The notes beneath the pieces were generated by a model. It worked only from the letters and a program-made list of their open reading frames with translations, ran no database searches and was not told the DNA's origin. Shown one piece after another: positions 23,468 through 31,770 of a DNA stretch of 64,000 nucleotides. The position numbers and the translations under genes were made by a program. Position 1 is the stretch's first letter; every line of letters begins with the position of its first letter. The stretch lies in IMG/VR virus record IMGVR_UViG_3300033144_007170, positions 29,557 through 93,556 of that record. One strand, written 5' to 3'. This DNA is from a virus.

Positions 23468-23637
23468 ATTATCTATCTAAAAAGGAGCACGACCACACAT
23501 ATCTTGGTTTTTGCTGCGGCATGACTTGACCGAATATACCAAGTTTTCGACCCCCGTCCAGACTTTCGTTGCTGACCTTCCCAGCAAGATCTGTGAAAAT
23601 TTTTTTTAATGTCTGCGCTCCTTTTTAGATAGATAAT
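23468..23637 (-). ncRNA. large structured leader or small RNA, 170 nt
   Basis: A perfect 21-bp inverted repeat (23468-23488 with 23617-23637) closes the element. Near its inner end ACAT/ATGT extends the stem. Inside are TTGCTG-GGAAGGT-CAGCAA (6-bp hairpin) and a CTTGGT/ACCAAG pairing. It begins about 5 nt after the predicted start of the 23650 promoter and ends before the AAAGGAG of the 23195-23443 gene. The second arm ends in GCTCCTTTTT, which could terminate transcription. It may be an sRNA, an attenuator or a riboswitch-like leader of the polymerase operon. No known family matched. Confidence 0.6.
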
Positions 23638-23649
23638 TAATTTAAAGAC

Positions 23650-23678
23650 TACTTAACATAGATAAAACTAAAAGTCAA
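23650..23678 (-). promoter_or_regulatory. sigma70-like promoter for the structured leader
   Basis: Minus strand: -35 TTGACT (23673-23678), 17-bp spacer, -10 TAAGTA (23650-23655). The stretch TTTTATCTATGTTA is shared with the 15739 promoter. The predicted start (about 23643) is immediately before the 21-bp stem. Confidence 0.55.
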
Positions 23679-23682
23679 CAAA

Positions 23683-23952
23683 TTATTTCAGCCAAATTTC
23701 ATCTTCCACCATTATTTTTAAAATATCGCCGTGGCACGCTAATGGCTTACACCAACACCCTAATGTTTTTCCTATAAGCTCAGGCAAGGCTTGAATAAGG
23801 TCGGATCTGTACATTATATAGGCTTCGTATTTAGATATAACTTCGTCTCTCGTTCCGTCTTTACCTATTCTAAATGGATTTTCCCATTTAGAAGGTCTTC
23901 CGATATAAACATCATAAGGTTCTTTTTTACAGTGTACGACTTTTATAGACAT
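23683..23952 (-). CDS. DUF4326 family protein, 89 aa
   Basis: Family signature: VHCKKEPYDVYIGRPSKWENPF, then DGTR-EVI-KYE-Y, then ALPEL-GKTLGCWCKPLACHGDIL. These proteins are common in phages. The conserved Cys/His set (CWCKP-ACHGD) suggests metal binding or a catalytic centre. Function not established in my knowledge. Confidence 0.85.
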   Translation of the reverse strand: MSIKVVHCKKEPYDVYIGRPSKWENPFRIGKDGTRDEVISKYEAYIMYRSDLIQALPELIGKTLGCWCKPLACHGDILKIMVEDEIWLK

Positions 23953-23973
23953 ATATGTACTCCTTTCTATATC

Positions 23974-25086
23974 TTAAGATTTTTCTTTCTTTTTCTTGCA
24001 GAGTTCTTTGGCTGTGCGTATCGCCCCCATCCATTTTGGGGTTAATAATTCCGCCCTGTATTTTTGTACTACAGCTTCTCTTGCGGCAGTCCCTAAAAAC
24101 TTTCGTTGTTTTTCATTGTCTATTAAAGCTTTTATATTATTAACCCAATCTTCGTTAACATTTTGTACAGCAAGTATGGGGAAATTATCTTCGTATGCTC
24201 TTTTATAAGGACCGAAATTAGAGGCTATTGTCGGGATTGAAAGTAAAGAATAATGAAGCAGTCGAATATTGGATCTTGCGTTTGAAAAATCAGATTCAGA
24301 TAAAGGGGCAAGCCCTATCGAAAATTGGAGCTTATGCATTAAATCCGGGAATTCTGCTACATCAGTGAATTCATAGAAAAATACTTGTTCCGGAAAATCT
24401 TTAAGTAGGGAGTCTATTTTATCTCCGATGGTTACAAATTTAACATCCGGATAATCGGTTAAAATTTTATGCATGGGTTCTTCAAGAATCTTTAAATCTT
24501 CGGAATGATAGTGGCCGCCTGCCCAGCCCACTATAAAATCCGGTTGATTGTAGTTTTTCTTTTTTGGCGCATCCCACATTTCAATATCAATATAATTAGG
24601 AATAACCTGGATAGGGGTTATAGTATACTCTTCTGCGGATTCTTTTATCTTTTCCTCAGTAACTACAATTACATCGACAAGTTGCATCATGTTTCTTATA
24701 TCTTCGGCTACTCTTTCAGTATCCGTGGCTTCATATTCTTTAGCTTCCGGATAATTAAAAATGTCATCGTCGATATCGAACAGGGTAGCCGTATTTGTCA
24801 TCCTACAATACTGCACCAGGGCTTCCATAGATCTACCGCCCACTCTTTGAAACACTACAACATCTGCCCAGTCAATGGTTTCCTTGGTAAATTTAGCAAA
24901 CATTACGCCACAGTTTGCAGCTTTGGCTCTCGAAAGATACTTACTTGGAATTAAAGCTCTTTGATGGACAATAGCCCGTGAGCCCGAACCAAGAAAAAAT
25001 ACATTAGGTACAGAGGGAGAAGATCTATGGAAAAGATCAGAAACAGGGTTTGCGGATTGACCGCCGAAAGTAGATTTATTTTTCAT
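23974..25086 (-). CDS. glycosyltransferase, GT4-like (GT-B fold)
   Basis: Transfers a sugar from a nucleotide donor. Seen: an N-terminal half with FQRVGGRS and DIDDDIFNYP, a linker (VIPNYIDIEMW), and a C-terminal nucleotide-binding half with VGWAGGHYH and GLAPLSESDFSNARSNIRLLHYS in place of the E-x7-E region. Length 370 aa is usual. Donor and acceptor are unknown. It sits beside a radical SAM protein and a GT2 enzyme. Confidence 0.8.
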   Translation of the reverse strand: MKNKSTFGGQSANPVSDLFHRSSPSVPNVFFLGSGSRAIVHQRALIPSKYLSRAKAANCGVMFAKFTKETIDWADVVVFQRVGGRSMEALVQYCRMTNTATLFDIDDDIFNYPEAKEYEATDTERVAEDIRNMMQLVDVIVVTEEKIKESAEEYTITPIQVIPNYIDIEMWDAPKKKNYNQPDFIVGWAGGHYHSEDLKILEEPMHKILTDYPDVKFVTIGDKIDSLLKDFPEQVFFYEFTDVAEFPDLMHKLQFSIGLAPLSESDFSNARSNIRLLHYSLLSIPTIASNFGPYKRAYEDNFPILAVQNVNEDWVNNIKALIDNEKQRKFLGTAAREAVVQKYRAELLTPKWMGAIRTAKELCKKKKEKS

Positions 25087-25101
25087 TTGATTTCCTTAAT
25101 G

Positions 25102-26079
25102 TTATAAAGAGTTTTCATATAAAGTTAGACTATTAAAAATTCGATTCTGTCTATTTTTCCCTGTGTGTCTCTTTTTTAAAAAAGAAGAGAAATTCATTTT
25201 TTTAAATATATTAGGCTGATTGCACCAAGCTGCAAGGTCGATATAAAAATCTGAGTATTCATTATCCCAGCAACTAATATCTCTCATTATGTAAGGCAAA
25301 CATTGCCATTTTTTTAAATATTTTATTCTTAAAACAGTTTCAGAAAGGTTCATATTTGGATGGATATAGACAAAAAATTTCAATTGGAACGCTTTTCTCC
25401 AACTAAGAAATTTTAATTTATTTTCTATGACCTTTTTATATTCAATAGAATCGAAAGCGAATGTATAATCCCCTAAATAATTTAATTTATTTAATAGTTC
25501 GCTATTTTCTTTATCTATCAATCTAATATCTAAGCCTTGATTAAATTGACAATTGATTTTTTTTGTAATTAATTCTCGCAGAAGAATTTTGTGATTCGGT
25601 AAAGCTAAAAAATTATTATCTAAAAATTTAACTTTTTTATGCTTTACAATATCGTCTATAGTATTTACTTGTCTTAATTTACCCTCTTTTTTAGGTACAC
25701 AGCAGAAAAAACAATTTCGGATACACCCTCTGGAGATAAAACCATAGGAAATATCACACTCAGGGTATAGGGAGTAATCAGGGGCAAGGTTTTCTATTTT
25801 ATCCGGTAAAGTTTTATAAAGATTTACTCCCGTACCTCCAAAATTAATATTTCTACCCCAAATATATTTAGCATTATCTTTAAAAATAACACTACAAAAT
25901 GCTAAATCTACATTATTTGTTTCTTTTATCTTATGATCAATCTTTTTTTTATTTGGGTAATATGGAATATTAAGTCGAATTAACTTAACCGTAGCCCCTT
26001 TATTTTTATAATATTGTGACAATTTCATTAAAACTATATTGGGAATAACTGAATCGGCGTCTATCAATAAGACCTTCAT
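25102..26079 (-). CDS. radical SAM protein with N-terminal B12-binding-like domain
   Basis: Seen: MKVLLIDADSVIPNIVLMKLSQYYK start, like the cobalamin-binding-type domain of radical SAM enzymes, and the cluster motif GCIRNCFFCCVPKKEG (Cx3Cx2C) at about residue 118. A partial TIM barrel follows. Such phage proteins are often found with glycosyltransferases, but the substrate is unknown. It may modify a sugar, a nucleotide or a protein. Confidence 0.8.
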   Translation of the reverse strand: MKVLLIDADSVIPNIVLMKLSQYYKNKGATVKLIRLNIPYYPNKKKIDHKIKETNNVDLAFCSVIFKDNAKYIWGRNINFGGTGVNLYKTLPDKIENLAPDYSLYPECDISYGFISRGCIRNCFFCCVPKKEGKLRQVNTIDDIVKHKKVKFLDNNFLALPNHKILLRELITKKINCQFNQGLDIRLIDKENSELLNKLNYLGDYTFAFDSIEYKKVIENKLKFLSWRKAFQLKFFVYIHPNMNLSETVLRIKYLKKWQCLPYIMRDISCWDNEYSDFYIDLAAWCNQPNIFKKMNFSSFLKKRHTGKNRQNRIFNSLTLYENSL

Positions 26080-26082
26080 TTT

Positions 26083-26835
26083 TTATACCTGTGTTTTTTG
26101 TTTTGCAAGATTCTTCCGTGAGGAAGCACTACCTTCCATATTAATAGAATCGCCTTTTATTTTTCTTCCCTGAGCAAGATACTCAGGAAAATATGCAAAC
26201 TTTTCTTCAAGAGATAAAGCTCTAAGCAGAAAGCCCCAATCCGAGGCTCTTCTAAATGCGGCATCCTCTTCCCATAAATAATTTTTATCCCTATGGACAA
26301 ATGCGATATGGTCTATCCTATTATATAAATGCTCTATCCAGAATTGGGTTGCTTTTGTCCATTCTTCTTTTAGATCTAAAAGTTTCCCTGTTAAATTTCC
26401 TTCTTGGTCGCATTGATGTATTTCCATAAAATGGAAAGCCAAAAAAATATGTGGATTTTCGTCGAGATAGGTGACCATTTTTTCGCAACGGTTTGAAAAA
26501 TATAAATCATCATCTCCGAGATAGCTTAGATATTCAGGGCGTTCTTCTTGGGGGAGCTTCCATATATACCGAAGTCCTTGATTCACCCCAATAGCTACTC
26601 TGTTTGTTTGAGTTCTTTCAGATTCATCTTGGATGGGAATACTATTCACAAGCTTAAAAGCAGCAAATTTATCAGAGTAGCTATTTATAATATCCTTAAC
26701 TTCTTGAATACTCCCATCATCGACAACCACAACCAAAATTTGATCTGCAATAGTTTGATTTGCAATACTATTTAGAGCCTCTTTTATAAATCTTGGCCTA
26801 TTATAACTCGATACAATTACACCCAATTTAACCAT
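26083..26835 (-). CDS. glycosyltransferase family 2
   Basis: GT-A fold: GVIVSSYNRPRFIKEAL start, VVVDDGS, and GDDDLYF as the metal-binding DxD. The C-terminal part holds EEDAAFRRASDWGF (the ED/W acceptor-site region). Probably adds one sugar to a glycan. The 5' end overlaps the gene at 26817. Confidence 0.85.
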   Translation of the reverse strand: MVKLGVIVSSYNRPRFIKEALNSIANQTIADQILVVVVDDGSIQEVKDIINSYSDKFAAFKLVNSIPIQDESERTQTNRVAIGVNQGLRYIWKLPQEERPEYLSYLGDDDLYFSNRCEKMVTYLDENPHIFLAFHFMEIHQCDQEGNLTGKLLDLKEEWTKATQFWIEHLYNRIDHIAFVHRDKNYLWEEDAAFRRASDWGFLLRALSLEEKFAYFPEYLAQGRKIKGDSINMEGSASSRKNLAKQKTQV

Positions 26836-27038
26836 CTACTACATCTCCTTTTAAAATTTCTGAATAATATTTCTTGGTATTTTGCATCTTCTTTAGATTG
26901 ATGAACAATATAGGTCTTAGCAGGAATCCTATCATTTGACTTTATAGCAAGATAAAACCCATCACGGAAATACAAAACTTTAATCCACCAACAATTCTGA
27001 GCAAATAATCTATCCCCGAATATTAAAACATCAAACAC
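26817..27038 (-). CDS. hypothetical protein, 73 aa
   Basis: Start set at GTG 27038, because GGAG precedes it by 9 bases; the ATG at 27047 touches the site. Contains a WWIKVLYFRDGFYLAIKS beta hairpin and a basic C-terminus. Unknown function. Confidence 0.5.
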   Translation of the reverse strand: MFDVLIFGDRLFAQNCWWIKVLYFRDGFYLAIKSNDRIPAKTYIVHQSKEDAKYQEILFRNFKRRCSRWLNWV

Positions 27039-27207
27039 TGTCAACATCTCCTTTACTTAATAATTTGCGGTATTCCTCTATTAAACAATATGCCCCAATA
27101 ACCTCAGCGTCGTCCCACTGCGGTAATTTAGTAATATCGGTAATTGTAATTAACTGCATAATTCTACTCTCAAATGCATCTATAACTCTATCCTTTAAAT
27201 CCTTCAC
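27031..27207 (-). CDS. hypothetical protein, 58 aa
   Basis: GTG at 27207 with an AAGGAG site. Helical, acidic C-terminal half (DDAEVIGAYCLIEEYRKLLSKGDVDSV). It fills the gap between two neighbours and overlaps the next start. Too short for usual gene finding. Unknown function. Confidence 0.5.
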   Translation of the reverse strand: MKDLKDRVIDAFESRIMQLITITDITKLPQWDDAEVIGAYCLIEEYRKLLSKGDVDSV

Positions 27208-27227
27208 CCTTTATTACATCTCCTTTT

Positions 27228-27539
27228 TTACATTCTAATTCTTCTCATTGTATTTATTTTTTCTGGAATTGTTACAGATTGTTTAGATTTAATAAGGATA
27301 TTACCGTAGTTTTTTTTGAATACTTTATACCCACGCATAAAATCAGATAAATCAATAAGTTTTGTTTTAGGAATAATCATAATTTCCTCTTCTCCGTGAC
27401 ATTGGAGAGTGCACCATGTAAAATTTTCGTATATGTTCCTTCTAAAAAAGATACAATCTACAGGTTTATTGCAGACACTACAAATAAAAAGACATTTTTT
27501 TGCATTTACTATATTATTACACTTTATTTTAAAGGTCAT
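27228..27539 (-). CDS. zinc-motif small protein, 103 aa (pair with 27622-27915)
   Basis: CSVCNKPVD...CTLQCHGEEE is a Cx2C...C-x-x-x-CH pattern shared with the gene at 27622. Small phage proteins with CHGE are common and uncharacterised. A basic C-terminal tail follows. Probably metal-binding; function unknown. Confidence 0.55.
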   Translation of the reverse strand: MTFKIKCNNIVNAKKCLFICSVCNKPVDCIFFRRNIYENFTWCTLQCHGEEEIMIIPKTKLIDLSDFMRGYKVFKKNYGNILIKSKQSVTIPEKINTMRRIRM

Positions 27540-27606
27540 AAAAAATATTTTGATCTATTTTTAATAATTGAGGAGCTCTTTCTTCGCTCTGTAGTTTTTT
27601 TGCCAT
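27529..27606 (-). CDS. possible 25-aa peptide
   Basis: ATG at 27606 with GGAG 9 bases upstream, overlapping the end of the next gene. It fills an 80-base gap. Weak call. Confidence 0.35.
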   Translation of the reverse strand: MAKKLQSEERAPQLLKIDQNIFYDL

Positions 27607-27621
27607 CTACAACATCTCCTT

Positions 27622-27915
27622 TCAGAATTTTCGGTATAGTATTTCTTCTTTTGGCTTACGAAATTTTCGGAATAGTATTTTTCGGCGGTTAAGGCTTCCC
27701 ACAAAAACAAATTTAGGAATTATATTTTTTGATTGCTCCAATTCCGTTCTATTATACTCTATGTCGAATTCTTCTATTTCGCTATGACAAAATACGGTGA
27801 CGTGTTCTATCCTACAGATAATATCTCTATATACTGTAATTTTATCTATGTATTTATTGCATAGAGCACAAATGGGCCTTTGTATAAATTCAAAGTAATT
27901 TTTATATACAATCAT
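27622..27915 (-). CDS. zinc-motif small protein, 97 aa, leaderless start candidate
   Basis: CALCNKYID...VFCHSEIEEFDIEY parallels 27228-27539 (duplicate pair). The ATG at 27915 lies 7 bases from the -10 box, so the mRNA may begin at the start codon. No ribosome binding site is visible. Basic C-terminus with repeated FRKF/YRKF. Confidence 0.6.
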   Translation of the reverse strand: MIVYKNYFEFIQRPICALCNKYIDKITVYRDIICRIEHVTVFCHSEIEEFDIEYNRTELEQSKNIIPKFVFVGSLNRRKILFRKFRKPKEEILYRKF

Positions 27916-27921
27916 AAAAAA

Positions 27922-27950
27922 TATATAGCATAGGATTAACTATATGTCAA
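27922..27950 (-). promoter_or_regulatory. sigma70-like promoter
   Basis: Minus strand: -35 TTGACA (27945-27950), 17-bp spacer, -10 TATATA (27922-27927). The stretch GTTAATCCTATGCTATA is shared with the 9586 promoter (TTTAATCCTATGCTATA). It lies at the end of the tail gene 27956-28648 and opens the next operon. Confidence 0.7.
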
Positions 27951-27955
27951 CATGT

Positions 27956-28648
27956 TTAAAGCAGAAAATTCCGTACCGGAATAATATTGCTTTGGGTAAT
28001 ATCAAAATCGCTACCCACTGTGACTATCCCTACGGGTTTAAAGTCTGAAGAATAAGAAGAAGGGATTCGTGCGGCATCATATTTAGGAACTGCAACTCCT
28101 TCTTCGATAGCTATTTCTGCGAGAGTTGTATCTATACCGATTAATACTTTTTTAAAGTACCCTTCGGTTAAAGAAATTGCAAAATTCCCATTCGGCCCGA
28201 AGTCCAAAAACAATTCCTTTTTGGTATATATAGTAGTTCCGGATATTAATTTTCCGCCGTATAGTCTGACTTTACTGCCGGAATACGCTTCAAGTCTAAA
28301 TGCAAATATAGAATCTTTAAGATTAGCGAATAAAGAAGAGAATCTGTTCAGATCGTCTGCGATTATCGGAGAACCTAAACCATAATACGATATGGTAATA
28401 TCTTCCCCCGCTTTGTTTAAATGAAAATAAACTATCGATAAATCATAATCGATATAGAATTCTGTTTCTGAAGTCGGAGCAGATGTGGATTCCGTATATC
28501 CAGGAATTGTAATATCGTAATCTTCGCTTGGTTTCTCTTTTAAAGTAATAGAGTAAGGCACACTGGTTTTGATCGTATGCTCCTCATTTGATATAGAAAC
28601 AGCGGAACTTCTTTGGGGGTATTTAATATCGCAAATTAAAGATGTCAT
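27956..28648 (-). CDS. tail/baseplate structural protein, paralogue of 28693-29454
   Basis: Beta-rich, with the shared block FYIDYDLSIVYFHLNKAGEDI and TISYYGLGSPIIADDLNRFS, matching FYVDYEDSTIYF...YYGMGSVVAAEDMNRFA in the neighbour. A YF-K-L-IG-DT region follows. Likely a trimeric tail fibre or baseplate protein. Duplicated gene. Confidence 0.55.
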   Translation of the reverse strand: MTSLICDIKYPQRSSAVSISNEEHTIKTSVPYSITLKEKPSEDYDITIPGYTESTSAPTSETEFYIDYDLSIVYFHLNKAGEDITISYYGLGSPIIADDLNRFSSLFANLKDSIFAFRLEAYSGSKVRLYGGKLISGTTIYTKKELFLDFGPNGNFAISLTEGYFKKVLIGIDTTLAEIAIEEGVAVPKYDAARIPSSYSSDFKPVGIVTVGSDFDITQSNIIPVRNFLL

Positions 28649-28692
28649 ATCTTATATACCAATTTGTTACCAATTTTATAAAATTAGTAGTA

Positions 28693-29454
28693 TTAATTGT
28701 GTATTATCGCTCTTACGTCCTCTATGTTTGAAGAAGATATAGTTTGTATGGTACCAGCTCCAGCATTTCCATCATCCTGCACAGATACAACGGCACACGG
28801 TTTGCAATTCGCCGGAACCGAAGGGATTGTTGCACCGGCTTTTGTTGAGGCTTCAGACCCCTCAGTAACTATCATATCTTCAGTTGAGGTATTCACTGAA
28901 ACTAATAATTTTCTCCAATAGAAAACAGTCATAGCAGATACTACATATTCTTGTCCTGCCCCGAATTTCATAATTTCATCAGGAATGAACACAAGTTCAG
29001 TTCCGGTATTTATATACCCGCCGGTTAGATTTACATTTGTATCTACAGGGTCGCTCGGTTCTATAAGAAAGGAAGTCAGATAATCTTTCACAGAACACAG
29101 AAAGTTTGCAAATCTATTCATATCCTCAGCAGCTACTACCGAACCCATGCCGTAATAATAAATAGTTACAAGCTCCCCTGCTTGGCCTGAATAGAAATAT
29201 ATAGTAGAATCTTCATAATCGACATAGAATTGATTATCGTTTGTAGGCATAACAAGGACTTCTGTGAAATCTGTAATGGTAATTCCGGCAGTTTCATACG
29301 GTCTTTCCTCAAGATTTACCACATAAGGATAGGCCGAACCAATTACTTTTAGTTCAGGGCTGATAAGTTCGTAGGTACTTCTCTTGTCGGTTTTTTCTGT
29401 ACCGACCGTCCATTTTATTGCTGTTATTTCAGATCCTAAATCATAAATCGGCAT
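28693..29454 (-). CDS. tail/baseplate structural protein, paralogue of 27956-28648
   Basis: Same fold as the downstream copy; see the shared YYGxGS-x-x-A-D-NRF block. The N-terminus DLGSEITA resembles the DLNTEI repeat of the neighbouring tail genes. Contains a near copy of the dispersed TGAAC motif at 28986. Host-contact or baseplate role is inferred from position. Confidence 0.55.
   Translation of the reverse strand: MPIYDLGSEITAIKWTVGTEKTDKRSTYELISPELKVIGSAYPYVVNLEERPYETAGITITDFTEVLVMPTNDNQFYVDYEDSTIYFYSGQAGELVTIYYYGMGSVVAAEDMNRFANFLCSVKDYLTSFLIEPSDPVDTNVNLTGGYINTGTELVFIPDEIMKFGAGQEYVVSAMTVFYWRKLLVSVNTSTEDMIVTEGSEASTKAGATIPSVPANCKPCAVVSVQDDGNAGAGTIQTISSSNIEDVRAIIHN
28986..28999. repeat. 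near copy of the TGAAC-N4-GTTCA motif
   Basis: TGAACACAAGTTCA, one base different from the exact motif; both palindromic arms are intact. Inside a tail gene. Confidence 0.5.
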
Positions 29455-29463
29455 GATGTTTTC

Positions 29464-29844
29464 CTATTTTACAGATATTTTATAAAACTGTTTTTTTCCT
29501 CTTTGTAGTAACAGCTCCCCATCAACTGCATCCCTCTTGGACACGGTATAGGCTATGTCAGTTATAAGTTTTTTGTTAATCCTTAGCCCCTTTTGTTTTA
29601 TAAGTTTTTTTGCTTCGTTTAAAGATTTGCATAATCCAGAATCTTTAAACATCTTACAGACCCAAACAGGAAGTTCGAGCTTATATTCTGCCGTTGGATC
29701 CTTGGTCTGTTCGGTCGATTCTTTACTGTTTTGAATTTTACGGAACTCAACTTTAGTTGTCAGCTCAGCTATTTTTAAATTAGCTTTCCTGTATTCCTTT
29801 TTCTCATCCTCAGTCAAAAAATTTATATCTAAAGTAACCTCCAT
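29464..29844 (-). CDS. S4-domain RNA-binding protein resembling the TyrRS C-terminus
   Basis: Residues about 58-126 (PVWVCKMFKDSGLCKSLNEAKKLIKQKGLRINKKLITD...DGELLLQRGKKQFYKI) match the S4 fold found at the C-terminus of bacterial tyrosyl-tRNA synthetase: helix, (S/N)EA-x-(K/R)LI-QxG-(L/V)RIN, then (D/E)G..L.RGKK.F. The first 45 residues are a charged helix. It is alone: no synthetase core is present. Why an S4 protein sits in the tail operon is unclear. Confidence 0.6.
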   Translation of the reverse strand: MEVTLDINFLTEDEKKEYRKANLKIAELTTKVEFRKIQNSKESTEQTKDPTAEYKLELPVWVCKMFKDSGLCKSLNEAKKLIKQKGLRINKKLITDIAYTVSKRDAVDGELLLQRGKKQFYKISVK

Positions 29845-29847
29845 GAT

Positions 29848-31770
29848 TTACCCCACTACGTAAAGCCGACAAATAAAATTGTTTGATTCATAATCATCCA
29901 TCGTGCCTTCAAAATATTGAGTGCCGTCGCCGTACACAACAGGAGCACCATAAAGAGCCTCTTGATAATCTCCGGTAACTATCAAGCGAAAGAATACGAG
30001 CCCACGAGTAAGGGAGCAGTCCCGGCAATCTACTGTTAACTCTATATCTAATTTAGAATCGCAGGGCATGTCTCCTAAATCTAAAGGAGTTGCATTTATG
30101 GTTTGTTCAGCCCCCCCGTCTATTGAACAAGTTAGCCAATCGCAAGTAACTACCTCGTACCCGCCGGAAAATTGAGTATTTACATACTCAGCTTTTATCT
30201 TAGCATTCTTTAAAGGCTTTTTTCCCACCTGCCCACGGGCCCACCATAACTCAAAATTATACACATTAGAAGTTCCTACTCTAAGATAATCTAAAAACAA
30301 AGTTCTTAGCGGCCAAGAGTATCCAGAAAGGAGTATTTCTATTTCGGAACTTGTTGCGGTGTAACTACTTCCTGTCTTTGTCTTAAAACTGAAAGTGTAT
30401 GGTTTTTTCGCTGCAATATCCGTATTTAGAAATCTATTTGGGTCCCACTCTGTATTAAAGCTCCAGCGAGCATAACTTAGGGCTTCTACTTCTGTATCAA
30501 GCCAATACTTAGAACGGATAGCTGATATTTCAATGCTTAGATCGTAATAAATATCAGCAGAAATTGCCTGAATATCCGTATTTAAATCATAAAAAGTATC
30601 CCCTCTTGCTCGGATATCCGTATTTAAGTCCGATACAATCTGAGCATTCGTTATTATTTCTGTGTTTAAATCGTAAAGGCTCGATTTCGATGCCTTTATT
30701 TCTGTGTTTAAATCGTAAAATACAAAATCAGAGTTCGCTGATATTTCTGTATTTAGATCTACATAAGATCTTGCTACGGCCTGAATATCAGTGTTTAAGT
30801 CTTCAAAAGAAATATTAAAAGCTGCCGCAATTTCGGTGTTTAAATCTAATATCGTTTGTACTGTTGTGGCGGATATTTCTGTTTCTAAATCAAAAAAGAT
30901 CTCATCACTTGCTTGTATATCCGTTATTAAATCTTGTAGTGATTCAGAACCGCCAGATATTTCAGTATTTAAGTCGCTAAACTCAGTAAACGGTCCGGGT
31001 GCGGCCTGCAATAAATAAACTGGCCTTGATACTTTTTGATATAAGCCATAGGGCAAATCATTAAATAATGCTACTTGATCTGCCGATGGAGCAAAATCAA
31101 AAATACTACTACACTTAATAGTTCCGTCAAAAAATCTACCATTAGCTAAAACATCTCTGCCAAATCGTAGAGGTTGGGCAGTTGCATATAAAATACTTAA
31201 TTCGATACTTTTCGTATCAGCCTCTTCACCATCTACATATATTTTTTGGTCTTTTAAGTCATAAGTCCCAAATAATGTATGATCTCTATGGGTACTTAAT
31301 GCAGATGTACCATGAACTTCATACCAAGTAACAGAATTCAAAAAATAAAAATAGGGAATAGCCTCTGTGCAACGTAAAAAAAATCCTCGAAATGGTTTAC
31401 TTACAATATGGACTTTATTAGCATCAGCGTCAGTCCAATTATTAGCGTTGAACTTAACAAAAACCCCAAGTTTGGCTGGCGTGTAATCAGTCCCAATTCC
31501 TATTTCTGAATATTGAGAAAAAGCATCGTCTAAAACAATTCCTTGATCATTAAAAACTGCCCCATTTTTAAGGCTTCCCGCCCGATGAGGATTAACTAAA
31601 TCACTAAATACATCTCCATATCTTTCCCACATTGGGGATGTGAAAATAAGTCTGTCAGAATCTATCCCATAAATCTGCTCACAGTTTTTCTGGACAGCAT
31701 ACTGAACATTGGCAGGAGACCCCCAACGAACAGGCGGGATATTATAACTATGTCTTAGAAATATTGCCAT
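29848..31770 (-). CDS. tail fibre-like protein with LamG-like domain and DLNTEI repeats, 640 aa
   Basis: Residues 1-245: a jelly-roll domain with laminin G/concanavalin-like features (YFYFLNSVTWYEV, QKIYVDGEEAD, LRFGRDVLANGRFFDGTIKCSSIFD). Residues about 265-455: some 14 degenerate copies of DLNTEIxA at a spacing of 13-18 residues. Residues 460-640: beta sandwich with CDSKLDIELTVDC. Likely a large fibre or adhesin with sugar-binding head. The repeat is shared with 32727-33245. Confidence 0.6.
   Translation of the reverse strand: MAIFLRHSYNIPPVRWGSPANVQYAVQKNCEQIYGIDSDRLIFTSPMWERYGDVFSDLVNPHRAGSLKNGAVFNDQGIVLDDAFSQYSEIGIGTDYTPAKLGVFVKFNANNWTDADANKVHIVSKPFRGFFLRCTEAIPYFYFLNSVTWYEVHGTSALSTHRDHTLFGTYDLKDQKIYVDGEEADTKSIELSILYATAQPLRFGRDVLANGRFFDGTIKCSSIFDFAPSADQVALFNDLPYGLYQKVSRPVYLLQAAPGPFTEFSDLNTEISGGSESLQDLITDIQASDEIFFDLETEISATTVQTILDLNTEIAAAFNISFEDLNTDIQAVARSYVDLNTEISANSDFVFYDLNTEIKASKSSLYDLNTEIITNAQIVSDLNTDIRARGDTFYDLNTDIQAISADIYYDLSIEISAIRSKYWLDTEVEALSYARWSFNTEWDPNRFLNTDIAAKKPYTFSFKTKTGSSYTATSSEIEILLSGYSWPLRTLFLDYLRVGTSNVYNFELWWARGQVGKKPLKNAKIKAEYVNTQFSGGYEVVTCDWLTCSIDGGAEQTINATPLDLGDMPCDSKLDIELTVDCRDCSLTRGLVFFRLIVTGDYQEALYGAPVVYGDGTQYFEGTMDDYESNNFICRLYVVG
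30415..30985 (-). repeat. tandem protein repeat, DLNTEIxA type, about 14 copies
   Basis: Copies begin with DLNTEI, DLNTDI, DLETEI or DLSIEI, then a small residue and A, then a variable 6-9-residue linker. The DNA is diverged between copies, so selection acts on the protein. Direction of reading is minus. Confidence 0.75.

Noticed and set aside
30415-30985. CRISPR array-like spacing of repeats
   Set aside because: The repeats are in-frame protein repeats (DLNTEI) with diverged DNA and no conserved spacer/repeat DNA units; no cas genes are present.
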